Origin: Intrasporangium calvum DSM 43043
GTDB taxonomy: Bacteria > Actinomycetota > Actinomycetes > Actinomycetales > Dermatophilaceae
Assembly: GCF_000184685.1 (NCBI RefSeq)
Contig: NC_014830.1
Coordinates: 3,162,001-3,226,000 of the forward strand
DNA length: 64,000 nt
Direction: 5' to 3'
Under the pieces are notes generated by a model. The model made no database searches. It saw only the letters and a list, made by a program, of their open reading frames with translations, and was not told the origin of the DNA. Both the position numbers and the translations under genes were made by a program. Numbering within the stretch: position 1 is the stretch's first letter; every line of letters starts with the position of its first letter. Shown here one piece after another: positions 6,570 through 13,935 of this stretch.

Positions 6570-8596
6570 GGCAACTCGATTACGTTTGCATTTATGGACA
6601 GCAGTTCGGCCACAAGTGGTCGAGAGAGCGTCGTTCCACCGTTCCTCCGAACGTACAAGTTGAACGTGTAGCCATTCTTTCGAGCGTAGGCGATATCATC
6701 CCTCAGTTGCGTAGAAAGGTGCTGATAAGCCACATTCTTCACCTCGCCAATCACCTTATTCATGTGATCGAACTCGTCAGGGATCCGATCCTTCCCACTT
6801 TGGCCAGGGAACGATTCATTGTTCTTTCCGATCCCCGCACCGACTTCGCCCGCCTTCCCAAGATCGTTGGGTTCGACTCCACCACAATTGTGCACAAGGA
6901 CGGGCACGCCGAACTCGGTGAGCACATTGTAGGTGTGGAGGTCGGTGACGGTCAGGTTGTAGGCGGGTGCGTCGGTCCGGGTGGTCCAGTCCAGGGCCAG
7001 GACGGTGACCCGGTTCCCGTCGGGGGTCAGGAGCTGGTCGCCGCGGTTGAACTGCTGGATCTGCTCCCAGGCGCTGTCGGTGGCGTTCCAGTACGGGTGG
7101 TCTTCTGTGGTGACGATCTGACCGGCGCTGGTGCGCAGCGTGACCAGGTCGTCTCGGTGTGGCCAGGTCGCCTCGACGGCCCTGCCACCGGTTTCACCGG
7201 TCTCCGGGTCTGCGGCAGCGACCTGGTCCCCTTCACGGATCTGGTCGATCCGCTTGCGGGTCCCGTCGGCCATCAGGACCCGGGTGTCAGCCGAGAACGA
7301 CATCGCCCCGGCCGGGCACGCGTCCAGGCCGCGACTGGCCCGGCTCGCGTCACCGGCGGCGTCCGCGGCGTTGCTCGCGGCCTTGGCGCCGCTCTTGAGG
7401 CTCATCACCAGACCGGCAGCGCCGCCGCCGACGATCTTGCCCAGCAGGTCCGCGCCGACACTGACGGCCAGTTTGCCGACGGCCTCACCGAAGACGTACT
7501 CGTCCCCGCCCTGGTACGCGTCCCACACTGCCTTGATCTGGTCGATGTGCGAGAAGCTGGACAAGGCGGAGCAGAACGCCCCCCACGGGTCGTCCACCAT
7601 CGACTGGAGGCCCGCGATGATGTTCTTCGGGTCCAACGACTCGACGCATTCACGGAACTGCTCACCGGCGCCCTTGACGAACCCGGACTTGAAGTCGCGC
7701 GGCTGCTGCGCCGGCGGCGCGTACACCGTGCTGATCCGGCCGCCGTGCCACAGCTCCTCACCCGACGTGGTCGTCTTGGCCACCTTCGGGCTCGAGGACG
7801 GTGCCGAGCCTCCGCCCTCACCGACCGTCAACATCAGCCCGGTCGGGTCGCTGAAGCCCATCGGGTTGTTGTTCGCGTAGACGTACCCGTGCGCCGCCTG
7901 CGGGTCATCCGGCACCAGGATGGGATCGACACTGGTGAACCGGCCCGTGCTCGGGTCGTACTCCCGCGCCCCCATGTCCACTAGGCCGGTGTCGGCGTTG
8001 ACCGGCTTGTTCAAGAACCCGCGGTCATCTGGCCAGGTGCCACCGGTGACGGCACCCAGCGGGTTGCCGTACGGGTCCAGGTAGCGGCGCGTCACTGACC
8101 AGGTGACCGGGTCCACCGCCAGCTGGTTGCTGCCGTGAACGTCGGACATCACGTACAGCACGCCACCCTTGTTGACCCTGGTGGCGACCTGCACCCCACC
8201 GAGCTGGTAGTACCGCGTGGTCTCCACGCCGGTGCGGGCAGCGTTGATCTTCGCCTGCATCCCCGGCAGGTAGAGCGTGGTCGACCCGTCCGGGTTGCGC
8301 CGGGCGATCGTGTTGCCGTCCGCGTCCGGGATGTACGTGCTGGACCCGGTCGCCGTCGTGACCGTGTCCAGGTCACCGTCAGCGCGGTACGAGAACGAGG
8401 TGAGCGCCCCGTTCACGATCCGGGACTTCATCGACCCGTCAAGGTTGTACGTGTAGCTCGCCGACCCGGTCCGGCCACCGGTGGTGGCGCTCGATGCCAG
8501 CGCGTGCGGCGGGAACCCGGCCACACCGCTCGTGCCACCCGGCGTGTACGTGGTCTTCACGTCGGCGACCGGGCTGCCCGGGCTCTGGTGCTGCAC
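6566..8596 (-). CDS. RHS polymorphic toxin, 5'-truncated: RHS core end, HINT, Tox-REase-7-like nuclease tip
   Basis: About 676 residues are open. Residues 1-255 carry YD/RHS repeats and end with the RHS core box (REYDPSTGRFTSVDPI ... YANNNPMGFSDPTGL). Residues about 430-570 are a pretoxin HINT autoprotease (SFSADTRVLMADGTRKRI, DHPYWN, then NLTVTDLHTYNVL and VPVLVHN). Residues 571-676 are a nuclease-like tip with DRIPDEFD and GEVKN, matching the D...E-x-K core of Tox-REase-7. Full RHS proteins are far longer. The frame is closed by a stop at 8633-8635 just upstream, so the secretion and N-terminal parts are lost. GTG 8596 with AGGAG is a possible start, but export is doubtful. Confidence 0.8.
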   Translation of the reverse strand: MQHQSPGSPVADVKTTYTPGGTSGVAGFPPHALASSATTGGRTGSASYTYNLDGSMKSRIVNGALTSFSYRADGDLDTVTTATGSSTYIPDADGNTIARRNPDGSTTLYLPGMQAKINAARTGVETTRYYQLGGVQVATRVNKGGVLYVMSDVHGSNQLAVDPVTWSVTRRYLDPYGNPLGAVTGGTWPDDRGFLNKPVNADTGLVDMGAREYDPSTGRFTSVDPILVPDDPQAAHGYVYANNNPMGFSDPTGLMLTVGEGGGSAPSSSPKVAKTTTSGEELWHGGRISTVYAPPAQQPRDFKSGFVKGAGEQFRECVESLDPKNIIAGLQSMVDDPWGAFCSALSSFSHIDQIKAVWDAYQGGDEYVFGEAVGKLAVSVGADLLGKIVGGGAAGLVMSLKSGAKAASNAADAAGDASRASRGLDACPAGAMSFSADTRVLMADGTRKRIDQIREGDQVAAADPETGETGGRAVEATWPHRDDLVTLRTSAGQIVTTEDHPYWNATDSAWEQIQQFNRGDQLLTPDGNRVTVLALDWTTRTDAPAYNLTVTDLHTYNVLTEFGVPVLVHNCGGVEPNDLGKAGEVGAGIGKNNESFPGQSGKDRIPDEFDHMNKVIGEVKNVAYQHLSTQLRDDIAYARKNGYTFNLYVRRNGGTTLSRPLVAELLSINANVIELP

Positions 8597-8837
8597 CTGC
8601 TCCTCTACCGTCGGGCGTGAGCCGCGTAGGGGTCAACCGATCCCCTGGCCGGCTCGGCGGGACACGGGATCGACCGCTGCACAGTGACGTTCCTCACATC
8701 ACACCGCCGCCGGGCTGACATCCCTTGCCGGGCCTGCGGCCCCGGCGTAGCGTCGTCGTTACCCAACCGTGACAAGGCGCACTCGGGCAGGGTGCGGCGT
8801 TGGAGTTCGGTCGTCGCATCCCACACCGGAGGATCAC

Positions 8838-9644
8838 ATGCGGACTGACATGGCGCGTCGGCTGGGGGCGGAGCTTGTCGGAACGGCGCTGCTCGTGCTC
8901 TTCGGAGCCGGATCCGTTGTGGCCACCCTGACCGTGGGAAAGGGAGAGCTGACCTACCCGGGTCTCGGGTTCATCTCGCTGGCCTTCGCCATCGTCGTGG
9001 CCTTGGTGATCTATGTCTTCGGCCCCGTGTCGGGGGCCCACATCAATCCGGCCGTCACGATCGCCCTTGCTGTCACGCGACGCTTCCCCTGGGTCGAGGT
9101 GGTGCCCTATGTCGTCGCGCAGCTGGCCGGCGCAGTCATCGGCGGCCTGCTCGTCGTTGCCACCTTCGGCACCCACGCCGTGGACCTCGGCCTGGGAGCG
9201 ACCAGCTTGGGCAACGGTGTCCCCTACTGGCAGGGCATGGTCGCGGAGGCACTCGGGACCTTCCTCCTCCTGCTCGCGGTGATGGGCCTTGCCGTGGATG
9301 CGCGCGCCCCGCTCGGCTGGGCCGGCCTCATGATCGGCCTCGCCGTGGCTCTCGAGATCCTGCTCATCGGTCCGCAGACCGGCGGCTCGGTCAACCCAGC
9401 CCGCACGTTCGGCCCGTACCTCACCCTCAGCATGTTCGGCGGGGACGTCGCGTGGTCACAGTTCGGTGTCTACGTGGTCGGCCCACTCGTCGGCGGGATC
9501 GTCGCGGTGCTCCTCTACGACCTCCTCGCTCCGACGCGTCCCGTGCAGCGACCCGCCATGGAGGACTCGTACTCACCCGGCGACCCGGGTAGCGCGATGT
9601 CCGCCCCACCAGAGACCTCCGTCGGCCCCGCAGAAGCGGGCTGA
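8838..9644 (+). CDS. Aquaporin / MIP-family channel
   Basis: A 268-residue membrane channel with six predicted helices and the two half-helix NPA boxes, HINPAVT (near residue 72) and SVNPART (near residue 190). The tail after residue 240 is a Pro/Ser-rich cytoplasmic extension. Start ATG 8838 follows GGAGG by five bases. The family passes water or small neutral solutes such as glycerol across the membrane. A formaldehyde dehydrogenase gene begins 31 bases downstream on the same strand, so the two are probably co-transcribed. The selectivity (water, glycerol, hydrated formaldehyde or other) is not decided by the sequence. Confidence 0.9.
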   Translation: MRTDMARRLGAELVGTALLVLFGAGSVVATLTVGKGELTYPGLGFISLAFAIVVALVIYVFGPVSGAHINPAVTIALAVTRRFPWVEVVPYVVAQLAGAVIGGLLVVATFGTHAVDLGLGATSLGNGVPYWQGMVAEALGTFLLLLAVMGLAVDARAPLGWAGLMIGLAVALEILLIGPQTGGSVNPARTFGPYLTLSMFGGDVAWSQFGVYVVGPLVGGIVAVLLYDLLAPTRPVQRPAMEDSYSPGDPGSAMSAPPETSVGPAEAG

Positions 9645-9675
9645 CGAACCAGTACGAGGAAGAGAGGTGCAGGCA

Positions 9676-10890
9676 ATGACAGGTAACCGAGTCGTGGTCT
9701 ACAAGGGTCCCGGGGAGGTGTCGGTCGAGTCGACCGACTACCCCAAGCTCGAGCTCCCCGGCGACGTCGCCAAGGGCTTCGGCCTGAAGACGGCGGCGCC
9801 CCACGCCGCCATCCTCCGGCTCGTGGCCACCAACATCTGTGGCAGCGACCAGCACATGGTGCGCGGCCGGACGACCGCGCCCATCGGGCAGACCCTCGGT
9901 CACGAGATCACCGGCGAGGTCGTCGAGGTGGGCGACGACGTGCTCTTCCTCAAGGAGGGCGACATCTGCTCAGCGCCGTTCAACATCGCCTGCGGGCGGT
10001 GCCGGATGTGCAACGAGGGCAAGACTGGAGTGTGCCTCAACGTCAACCCGGCCCGCGCAGGCGCGGCCTATGGCTACGTCGACATGGGCGGGTGGATCGG
10101 CGGTCAGGCGGAGTACGTCATGATTCCCTTTGCGGACTTCAACCTGCTGAAGTTCCCCGACCGCGACCAGGCGCTCGAGAAGATCATGGACCTCACCATG
10201 CTTTCCGACATCTTCCCGACGGGATACCACGGCGCCTACACCGCTGGGGTCACGACCGGTTCGACCGTCTACGTCGCCGGTGCCGGGCCGGTCGGGCTGG
10301 CTGCGGCCTACGCGTCCCAGCTGCTCGGGGCCTCCGTCGTCATCGTCGGCGACATGAACGCCGAACGGCTGCGGCAGGCCGAGAGCTTCGGCTGCGAGAC
10401 CGTCGACCTCAGCTCGGGCGCCGACCTCGCGGACCTCATCGAGCCGATCGTCGGCGAGCGTGAGGTCGACGCGGCTGTCGACGCGGTCGGCTTCGAGGCC
10501 CGCGGCCACGGCGCCGGTGCCAAGGAGGCGCCAGCGACGGTCCTCAACGACATTATGAGCGTCGGACGGGCGGGCGCGGGACTCGGCATCCCCGGGCTCT
10601 ACGTCACCGGCGACCCGGGCGCTGTCGACGAGAACGCGAAGATCGGTCAGATCGGTGTCCGACTCGGACTCGGCTGGGCCAAGTCGCACCACTTCACGAC
10701 AGGGCAGTGCCCCGTCAAGCGCTATAACCGTCATCTGATGAACCTCATCCTGGCCGACAAGGCGCACATCGCGGACGCCGTCAATGCGACGAAGATCAGC
10801 CTCGACGACGCACCGCGCGGCTACGAGGAGTTCGACAAGGGCGCAGCCAAGAAGTACGTCATCGACCCGAACGGCATGATCCCGGCCTGA
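9676..10890 (+). CDS. fdhA: Zinc-dependent, glutathione-independent formaldehyde dehydrogenase
   Basis: A 404-residue medium-chain dehydrogenase of the FdhA type. The catalytic zinc motif NICGSDQHMVRG and GHEITGEVVEVGDDV lie near residues 52-90. The structural zinc lobe CGRCRMCNEGKTGVC is near residues 106-120, and the Rossmann GAGPVGLAAA near residue 203. The long insert ADFNLLKFPDRDQALEKI is typical of FdhA. Family members oxidise formaldehyde to formate with tightly bound NAD. ATG 9676 has AGAGAGG upstream. Co-transcription with the aquaporin suggests an aldehyde-handling cassette carried by the island. The sequence around 10910 has only a chance 10-base match to repeat family A. Confidence 0.9.
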   Translation: MTGNRVVVYKGPGEVSVESTDYPKLELPGDVAKGFGLKTAAPHAAILRLVATNICGSDQHMVRGRTTAPIGQTLGHEITGEVVEVGDDVLFLKEGDICSAPFNIACGRCRMCNEGKTGVCLNVNPARAGAAYGYVDMGGWIGGQAEYVMIPFADFNLLKFPDRDQALEKIMDLTMLSDIFPTGYHGAYTAGVTTGSTVYVAGAGPVGLAAAYASQLLGASVVIVGDMNAERLRQAESFGCETVDLSSGADLADLIEPIVGEREVDAAVDAVGFEARGHGAGAKEAPATVLNDIMSVGRAGAGLGIPGLYVTGDPGAVDENAKIGQIGVRLGLGWAKSHHFTTGQCPVKRYNRHLMNLILADKAHIADAVNATKISLDDAPRGYEEFDKGAAKKYVIDPNGMIPA

Positions 10891-10992
10891 CAGGTCAACC
10901 CGAACGTGAGGAGGGTATGCCGCTCAGCCGGGTGAGTGTGATGTGAAGGGAGATGGGTGACACCGTTGAACGGACAGTGGTGACACTCGGGT

Positions 10993-11673
10993 TTACGGTT
11001 CCACGGTACTGCGCGGCCCGTCAGCTGAGCGTGGCACCGTCTTGGAGCCGGTCAAGGCCGGGGCCCTTCGGGTGTCCTGACGTCCAGCCTTGACCGGCTC
11101 CGGCGATCGGCGCCTTGGGGCGGCGGCCGGGCCGGGCTGGTCCGGAGGAGCGTGCACCTCAGCGCGGGTCGTGTGCGGTTGCCCGAGGCCGGCCTCGCGG
11201 TCGAGCTCGACCTTGGCGATGATGTCGTTGCCGTGGAAGAGCACGACGTGGCCCAGGTCGGCCAGATAGGTCAGGTCCGCGCCGGCCCAGTCCGAGCCGA
11301 GCCGGATCCGGGTTCGGGCGATGTCGACGTAGCCGCGGGAGCTGGCCCGCACGTCGTGCAGGAATCGCCGTGACTGGGGCCCACCCGGGCCGGGCTCGGC
11401 CTTGGCGGTGGCTTGGTACACGGAGGCCGGGGTGGCCCCGTCGAGGGACTGGTGGGGCCGGCTGGTGTTGAAGATGGCCTCGTACGCCTCGACCATCTTG
11501 GTCAGCTCGTCCTTGCTGTGGGCCGGTGGGCGGGCTCGCAGCCACTGCTGCAGCGAGCTCCACTCGCGTTCTTTCTTCCCGCAGGTCTGCGGGTGCCGCG
11601 GGCTGGAGGTGGTGGTCGCCACCCCGATGAACGCGAGCCGGGGCCCTCTTCGCCTCTGCGGTGCTCGTCCACC
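10993..11673 (-). pseudogene. IS481-like transposase, C-terminal remnant
   Basis: The minus-strand frame holds the end of an rve/DDE integrase core: ATTTSSPRHPQTCGKKERE, then WLRARPPAH, then FNTSRPHQSLDGATPASVYQ, followed by a C-terminal strand-rich region (VDIARTRIRLGSDWAGADLT). The N-terminal HTH and the first two catalytic aspartates are absent, and the upstream part of the frame (to 11751) has no similarity to transposases. The element can no longer move by itself. It marks past rearrangement between the fdhA cassette and the HTH/DUF6036 pair. Confidence 0.7.
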
Positions 11674-11804
11674 GGTGAGCCGAATGCTTTGGACCCGCGT
11701 CAGAACGCCGCCATGACACGGGGAGCACGAGGTCGGGGTAGCTGGTCGCACGGGAAGGCAGTCGACGTCTTGTGTTTTTTGTGTTTACGCGCGACTATTG
11801 CGAC

Positions 11805-12317
11805 ATGGCCACTGACGGGCAGCTGCTCACCACCGGACAGGCGGCACAAGTTCTTGGTTGTTCACGCCAGCACGTCGTCGACCTGTGCGACTCGGGAAAG
11901 CTGTCGTGCGCCGTAGTCGGTTCCCACCGGAGGGTCGCCCGCGTAGACCTTCAGAGGTTCTTGGACGAAGGCAAGGTGTTGCGTCGGGAAGAGGAGCGCT
12001 CATTATGGCTGCATCGGGCGCTGCTCGGCCCGCTGCTGCGCGACCCGGAGCGGGTGCTCGACAAAGCCCGTTCGAACATTCGCCGGTGGAGCGGCGCGCA
12101 CCGACCGGATGGGATGAGCCAGTCCTGGCTGCGCGAGTGGGAGCGAGTGCTCGACCAGGGAGTGGACGCGGTCGCCGACGTCCTGGCCAGCCGCGCCCCC
12201 CGAGCGGTGGAGCTGCGAGCCAACTCCCCCTTCGCGGGAGTCCTGGACGAGCGGGAACGTCTCGCGGTCCACCAGTCCTTCCGCCGCCACTGGGCCGCCG
12301 AGCACCCGGCCGCATGA
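11805..12317 (+). CDS. HTH DNA-binding protein (excisionase/MerR-like), partner of the DUF6036 gene
   Basis: A 170-residue protein. Residues 4-50 (LLTTGQAAQVLGCSRQHVVD, then LCDSGKLSC, then GSHRRVARVDLQRFLDEGK) are an excisionase-type winged HTH. The rest is helical and Arg-rich (RRWSGAHRPDGMSQSWLREW). ATG 11805 lies close behind a T-rich stretch with no clear Shine-Dalgarno. The stop overlaps the next ATG (ATGA at 12314-12317), so it forms an operon with the nucleotidyltransferase-like gene. By analogy with other HTH + nucleotidyltransferase pairs it is a candidate antitoxin, an inference from gene order. Confidence 0.75.
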   Translation: MATDGQLLTTGQAAQVLGCSRQHVVDLCDSGKLSCAVVGSHRRVARVDLQRFLDEGKVLRREEERSLWLHRALLGPLLRDPERVLDKARSNIRRWSGAHRPDGMSQSWLREWERVLDQGVDAVADVLASRAPRAVELRANSPFAGVLDERERLAVHQSFRRHWAAEHPAA

Positions 12318-12851
12318 ACCGCGAGCAACTCGCACACCTCTTGCGGGCCAGCACTCAGATCGCTGGCGACCCGGACATCCTGGTCATCGGCTCCCAAGCG
12401 ATTCTCGGGTCGTTCGACGAGGACGACCTTCCGGCGCCGGCCACCGCCTCCCGGGAGGTGGACATCGCCTTCCTCAACGATCCCGGCGGGCAGAAGGCCG
12501 ACCAAGTAGACGGCGCCATCGGGGAGCTGTCCCAATTCGATGAACAAGTTCGGCTACTACGCCCAAGGAGTCGAGGTCAGCACCGCAGTGCTGCCAACAG
12601 GCTGGGAGGACCGACTCATCACCTGGCAGAGCCAGGCCATGCGGCCATCTCGAGCACTCTTCCTCGAGCCACACGACTTGGCCCTGGCCAAGCTGGCAGC
12701 ATTCCGCGACAAGGACCGAGCCTTCGTCACTGCCCTGCTCAACGCGAAGCTCCTCGCAACAGACACGATCATCGACCGACTCGCCGACCTACCGGTATCG
12801 CCGCAGACCCGCGACCGAATCACCGGCTTCCTGCGCCCCTGGTCTAGTTGA
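12314..12851 (+). pseudogene. DUF6036-type nucleotidyltransferase, frameshifted near 12548
   Basis: The first frame reads MNREQLAHLLRASTQ, DPDILVIGSQAILGSFDEDD, SREVDIAFLNDPGG and GAIGELSQF, the N-terminal nucleotidyltransferase core with the GSQ and E-x-D-like signatures. One extra base near 12548 then moves the reading to the frame FGYYAQGVEVSTAVLPTGW ... EPHDLALAKLAAFRDKD ... LPVSPQTRDRITGF, which ends at 12851. Both halves align in order to one protein of about 178 residues. Either the gene is broken by a 1-bp insertion, which would fit loss of a toxin, or this is a sequencing error. Confidence 0.7.
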
Positions 12852-13110
12852 GTACGTCTTCGAGACAGAGCCCGCCGGCTTCCTCATCGCGCCGGTTCAC
12901 TATCCGTCGCCGCGAAGCCGTATGACCTGCGGAAGGACCACGGCCGCCGCGCTTTTCGCCGCGTATTCGCCACCGACAGCCCTTGACGCGGCGAGGCATC
13001 CGGTGCACGTCGCGCACCTCCGGACTGCGGGTCCTCGCTGGCAGCGTCGAAATCGCGGCGAAGTCCCCCACTGGCAGCCTTCCAAGCCCATTCCAGCAAC
13101 AGGCGCGAGA
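12852..13110. other. Gene-free right edge of the island
   Basis: No supported gene, promoter or known repeat is seen between the DUF6036 gene and the tRNA-Tyr terminator. The open frames here are short and rich in Arg/Pro. The stretch ends just where similarity to the 5.5-kb attachment region begins. Confidence 0.4.
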
Positions 13111-13146
13111 GAGGCCCTGAACAACCTTTCCGCTGGTCAGGGCCTC
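13111..13146 (-). terminator. Terminator hairpin of tRNA-Tyr
   Basis: GAGGCCCTGA (13111-13120) and TCAGGGCCTC (13137-13146) form a perfect 10-bp stem with a 16-base loop, 14 bases after the tRNA 3' end on the minus strand. A copy of this hairpin travels with the attachment repeat at 5491-5526. Confidence 0.6.
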
Positions 13147-13159
13147 TCGGGTCACTATG

Positions 13160-13240
13160 TGGCAGGTGAAGGATTCGAACCTTCGAAGCTTTCGCGACGG
13201 ATTTACAGTCCGCTCCCATTGGCCGCTCGGGCAACCTGCC
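13160..13240 (-). tRNA. tRNA-Tyr (anticodon GTA)
   Basis: The minus strand folds as a class II tRNA. The acceptor arms GGCAGGT and ACCTGCC pair with discriminator A. The anticodon stem-loop CGGACTGTAAATCCG has GTA as anticodon. There is a long variable arm (TCGCGAAAGCTTCGA region) and a T arm with GGTTCGAATCC. The CCA end is not encoded. The 3' 49 bases are duplicated at 5540-5588, so this gene is the integration target of the island to its left. Confidence 0.95.
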
Positions 13241-13363
13241 GTGGTGCGTCTGGAAGGATAGCAAGAGAACGGTCGGGCTTCGAATCAGGCCCCACCCCGC
13301 CCGGCAAGCCATGCCAGACACCCACTGTGCCACCTCGCTGGCACCACCCCGGAAGGAGCCAGG

Positions 13364-13858
13364 ATGGCCGACGCCTCGTTCGACATCGTCAGCAAGTTCG
13401 ACAAGCAGGAGATCGCGAATGCCGTCAACAGCGCGGCCAAGGAGATCTCGACGCGCTATGACTTCAAGAACGTCGGCGCCTCGGTCGAGCTGGCCGGCGA
13501 GGTCATCAAGATGAAGGCGAACACGGAGGATCGCTGCAAGGCAGTGCTCGACGTCGTCCAGACGCACCTGGTCAAGCGCAAGGTCAGCCTGAAGCATCTC
13601 GATGTGCCCGAGGCAGGCCCGCGCCTGTCCGGCAAGGAGTACCACCTCGACTGCCCCCTCAAGGAGGGCATCTCGCAGGAGAACGCGAAGAAGATCAACA
13701 AGCTGATCCGGGACGAGGGGCCCAAGGGCGTCAAGTCGCAGATCCAGGGAGATGAGCTGCGCGTCACGAGCAAGTCTCGCGACGACCTTCAGGCCGTCCA
13801 GCGGATGCTCCAGGCCGCCGACCTCGACGTGGCGCTGAACTTCACCAACTATCGCTGA
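13364..13858 (+). CDS. yajQ: YajQ-family nucleotide-binding protein (DUF520)
   Basis: A 164-residue cytosolic protein with the family's two ferredoxin-like halves. It begins MADASFDIVSKFDKQEIANA and has a conserved KNVGASVELAGEVIKMKANT block, KEYHLDCPLKEGIS in the middle, and ends VALNFTNYR. AAGGAG precedes the ATG. Family members bind nucleotides, cyclic di-GMP in some proteobacteria, and the role in actinobacteria is unsettled. The gene is the first of the conserved chromosome right of the tRNA, and a family A repeat palindrome lies between it and the convergent malic enzyme gene. Confidence 0.92.
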   Translation: MADASFDIVSKFDKQEIANAVNSAAKEISTRYDFKNVGASVELAGEVIKMKANTEDRCKAVLDVVQTHLVKRKVSLKHLDVPEAGPRLSGKEYHLDCPLKEGISQENAKKINKLIRDEGPKGVKSQIQGDELRVTSKSRDDLQAVQRMLQAADLDVALNFTNYR

Positions 13859-13880
13859 GTCCACCAACCCCGGGCCGTGG

Positions 13881-13911
13881 GCCGCTGGGCTCACTCAGCC
13901 CAGCGGCATAC
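13881..13911. repeat. Family A repeat palindrome between convergent genes
   Basis: GCCGCTGGGCT (13881-13891) and AGCCCAGCGGC (13897-13907) form an 11-bp stem with a 5-base loop; the right arm continues into CATACGG, the family A core. It sits 22 bases after the yajQ stop and before the 3' end of the malic enzyme gene, so it may stop transcription in both directions. Confidence 0.65.
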
Positions 13912-13935
13912 GGCGGACTCGGGTGCGCCCCCCGC

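Noticed and set aside
6473..7984. Long plus-strand open frame of 503 codons across the RHS gene
   Set aside because: Antisense to the RHS/HINT toxin. Its translation shows no domains and the minus strand carries clear motifs.
10914..10924. GTATGCCGCT after fdhA as a family A copy in the island
   Set aside because: Only ten bases match and the flank diverges at once.
12884..13894. Minus-strand open frame of 336 codons through tRNA-Tyr and yajQ
   Set aside because: It reads through the tRNA gene and antisense to yajQ, so it cannot be a real gene.
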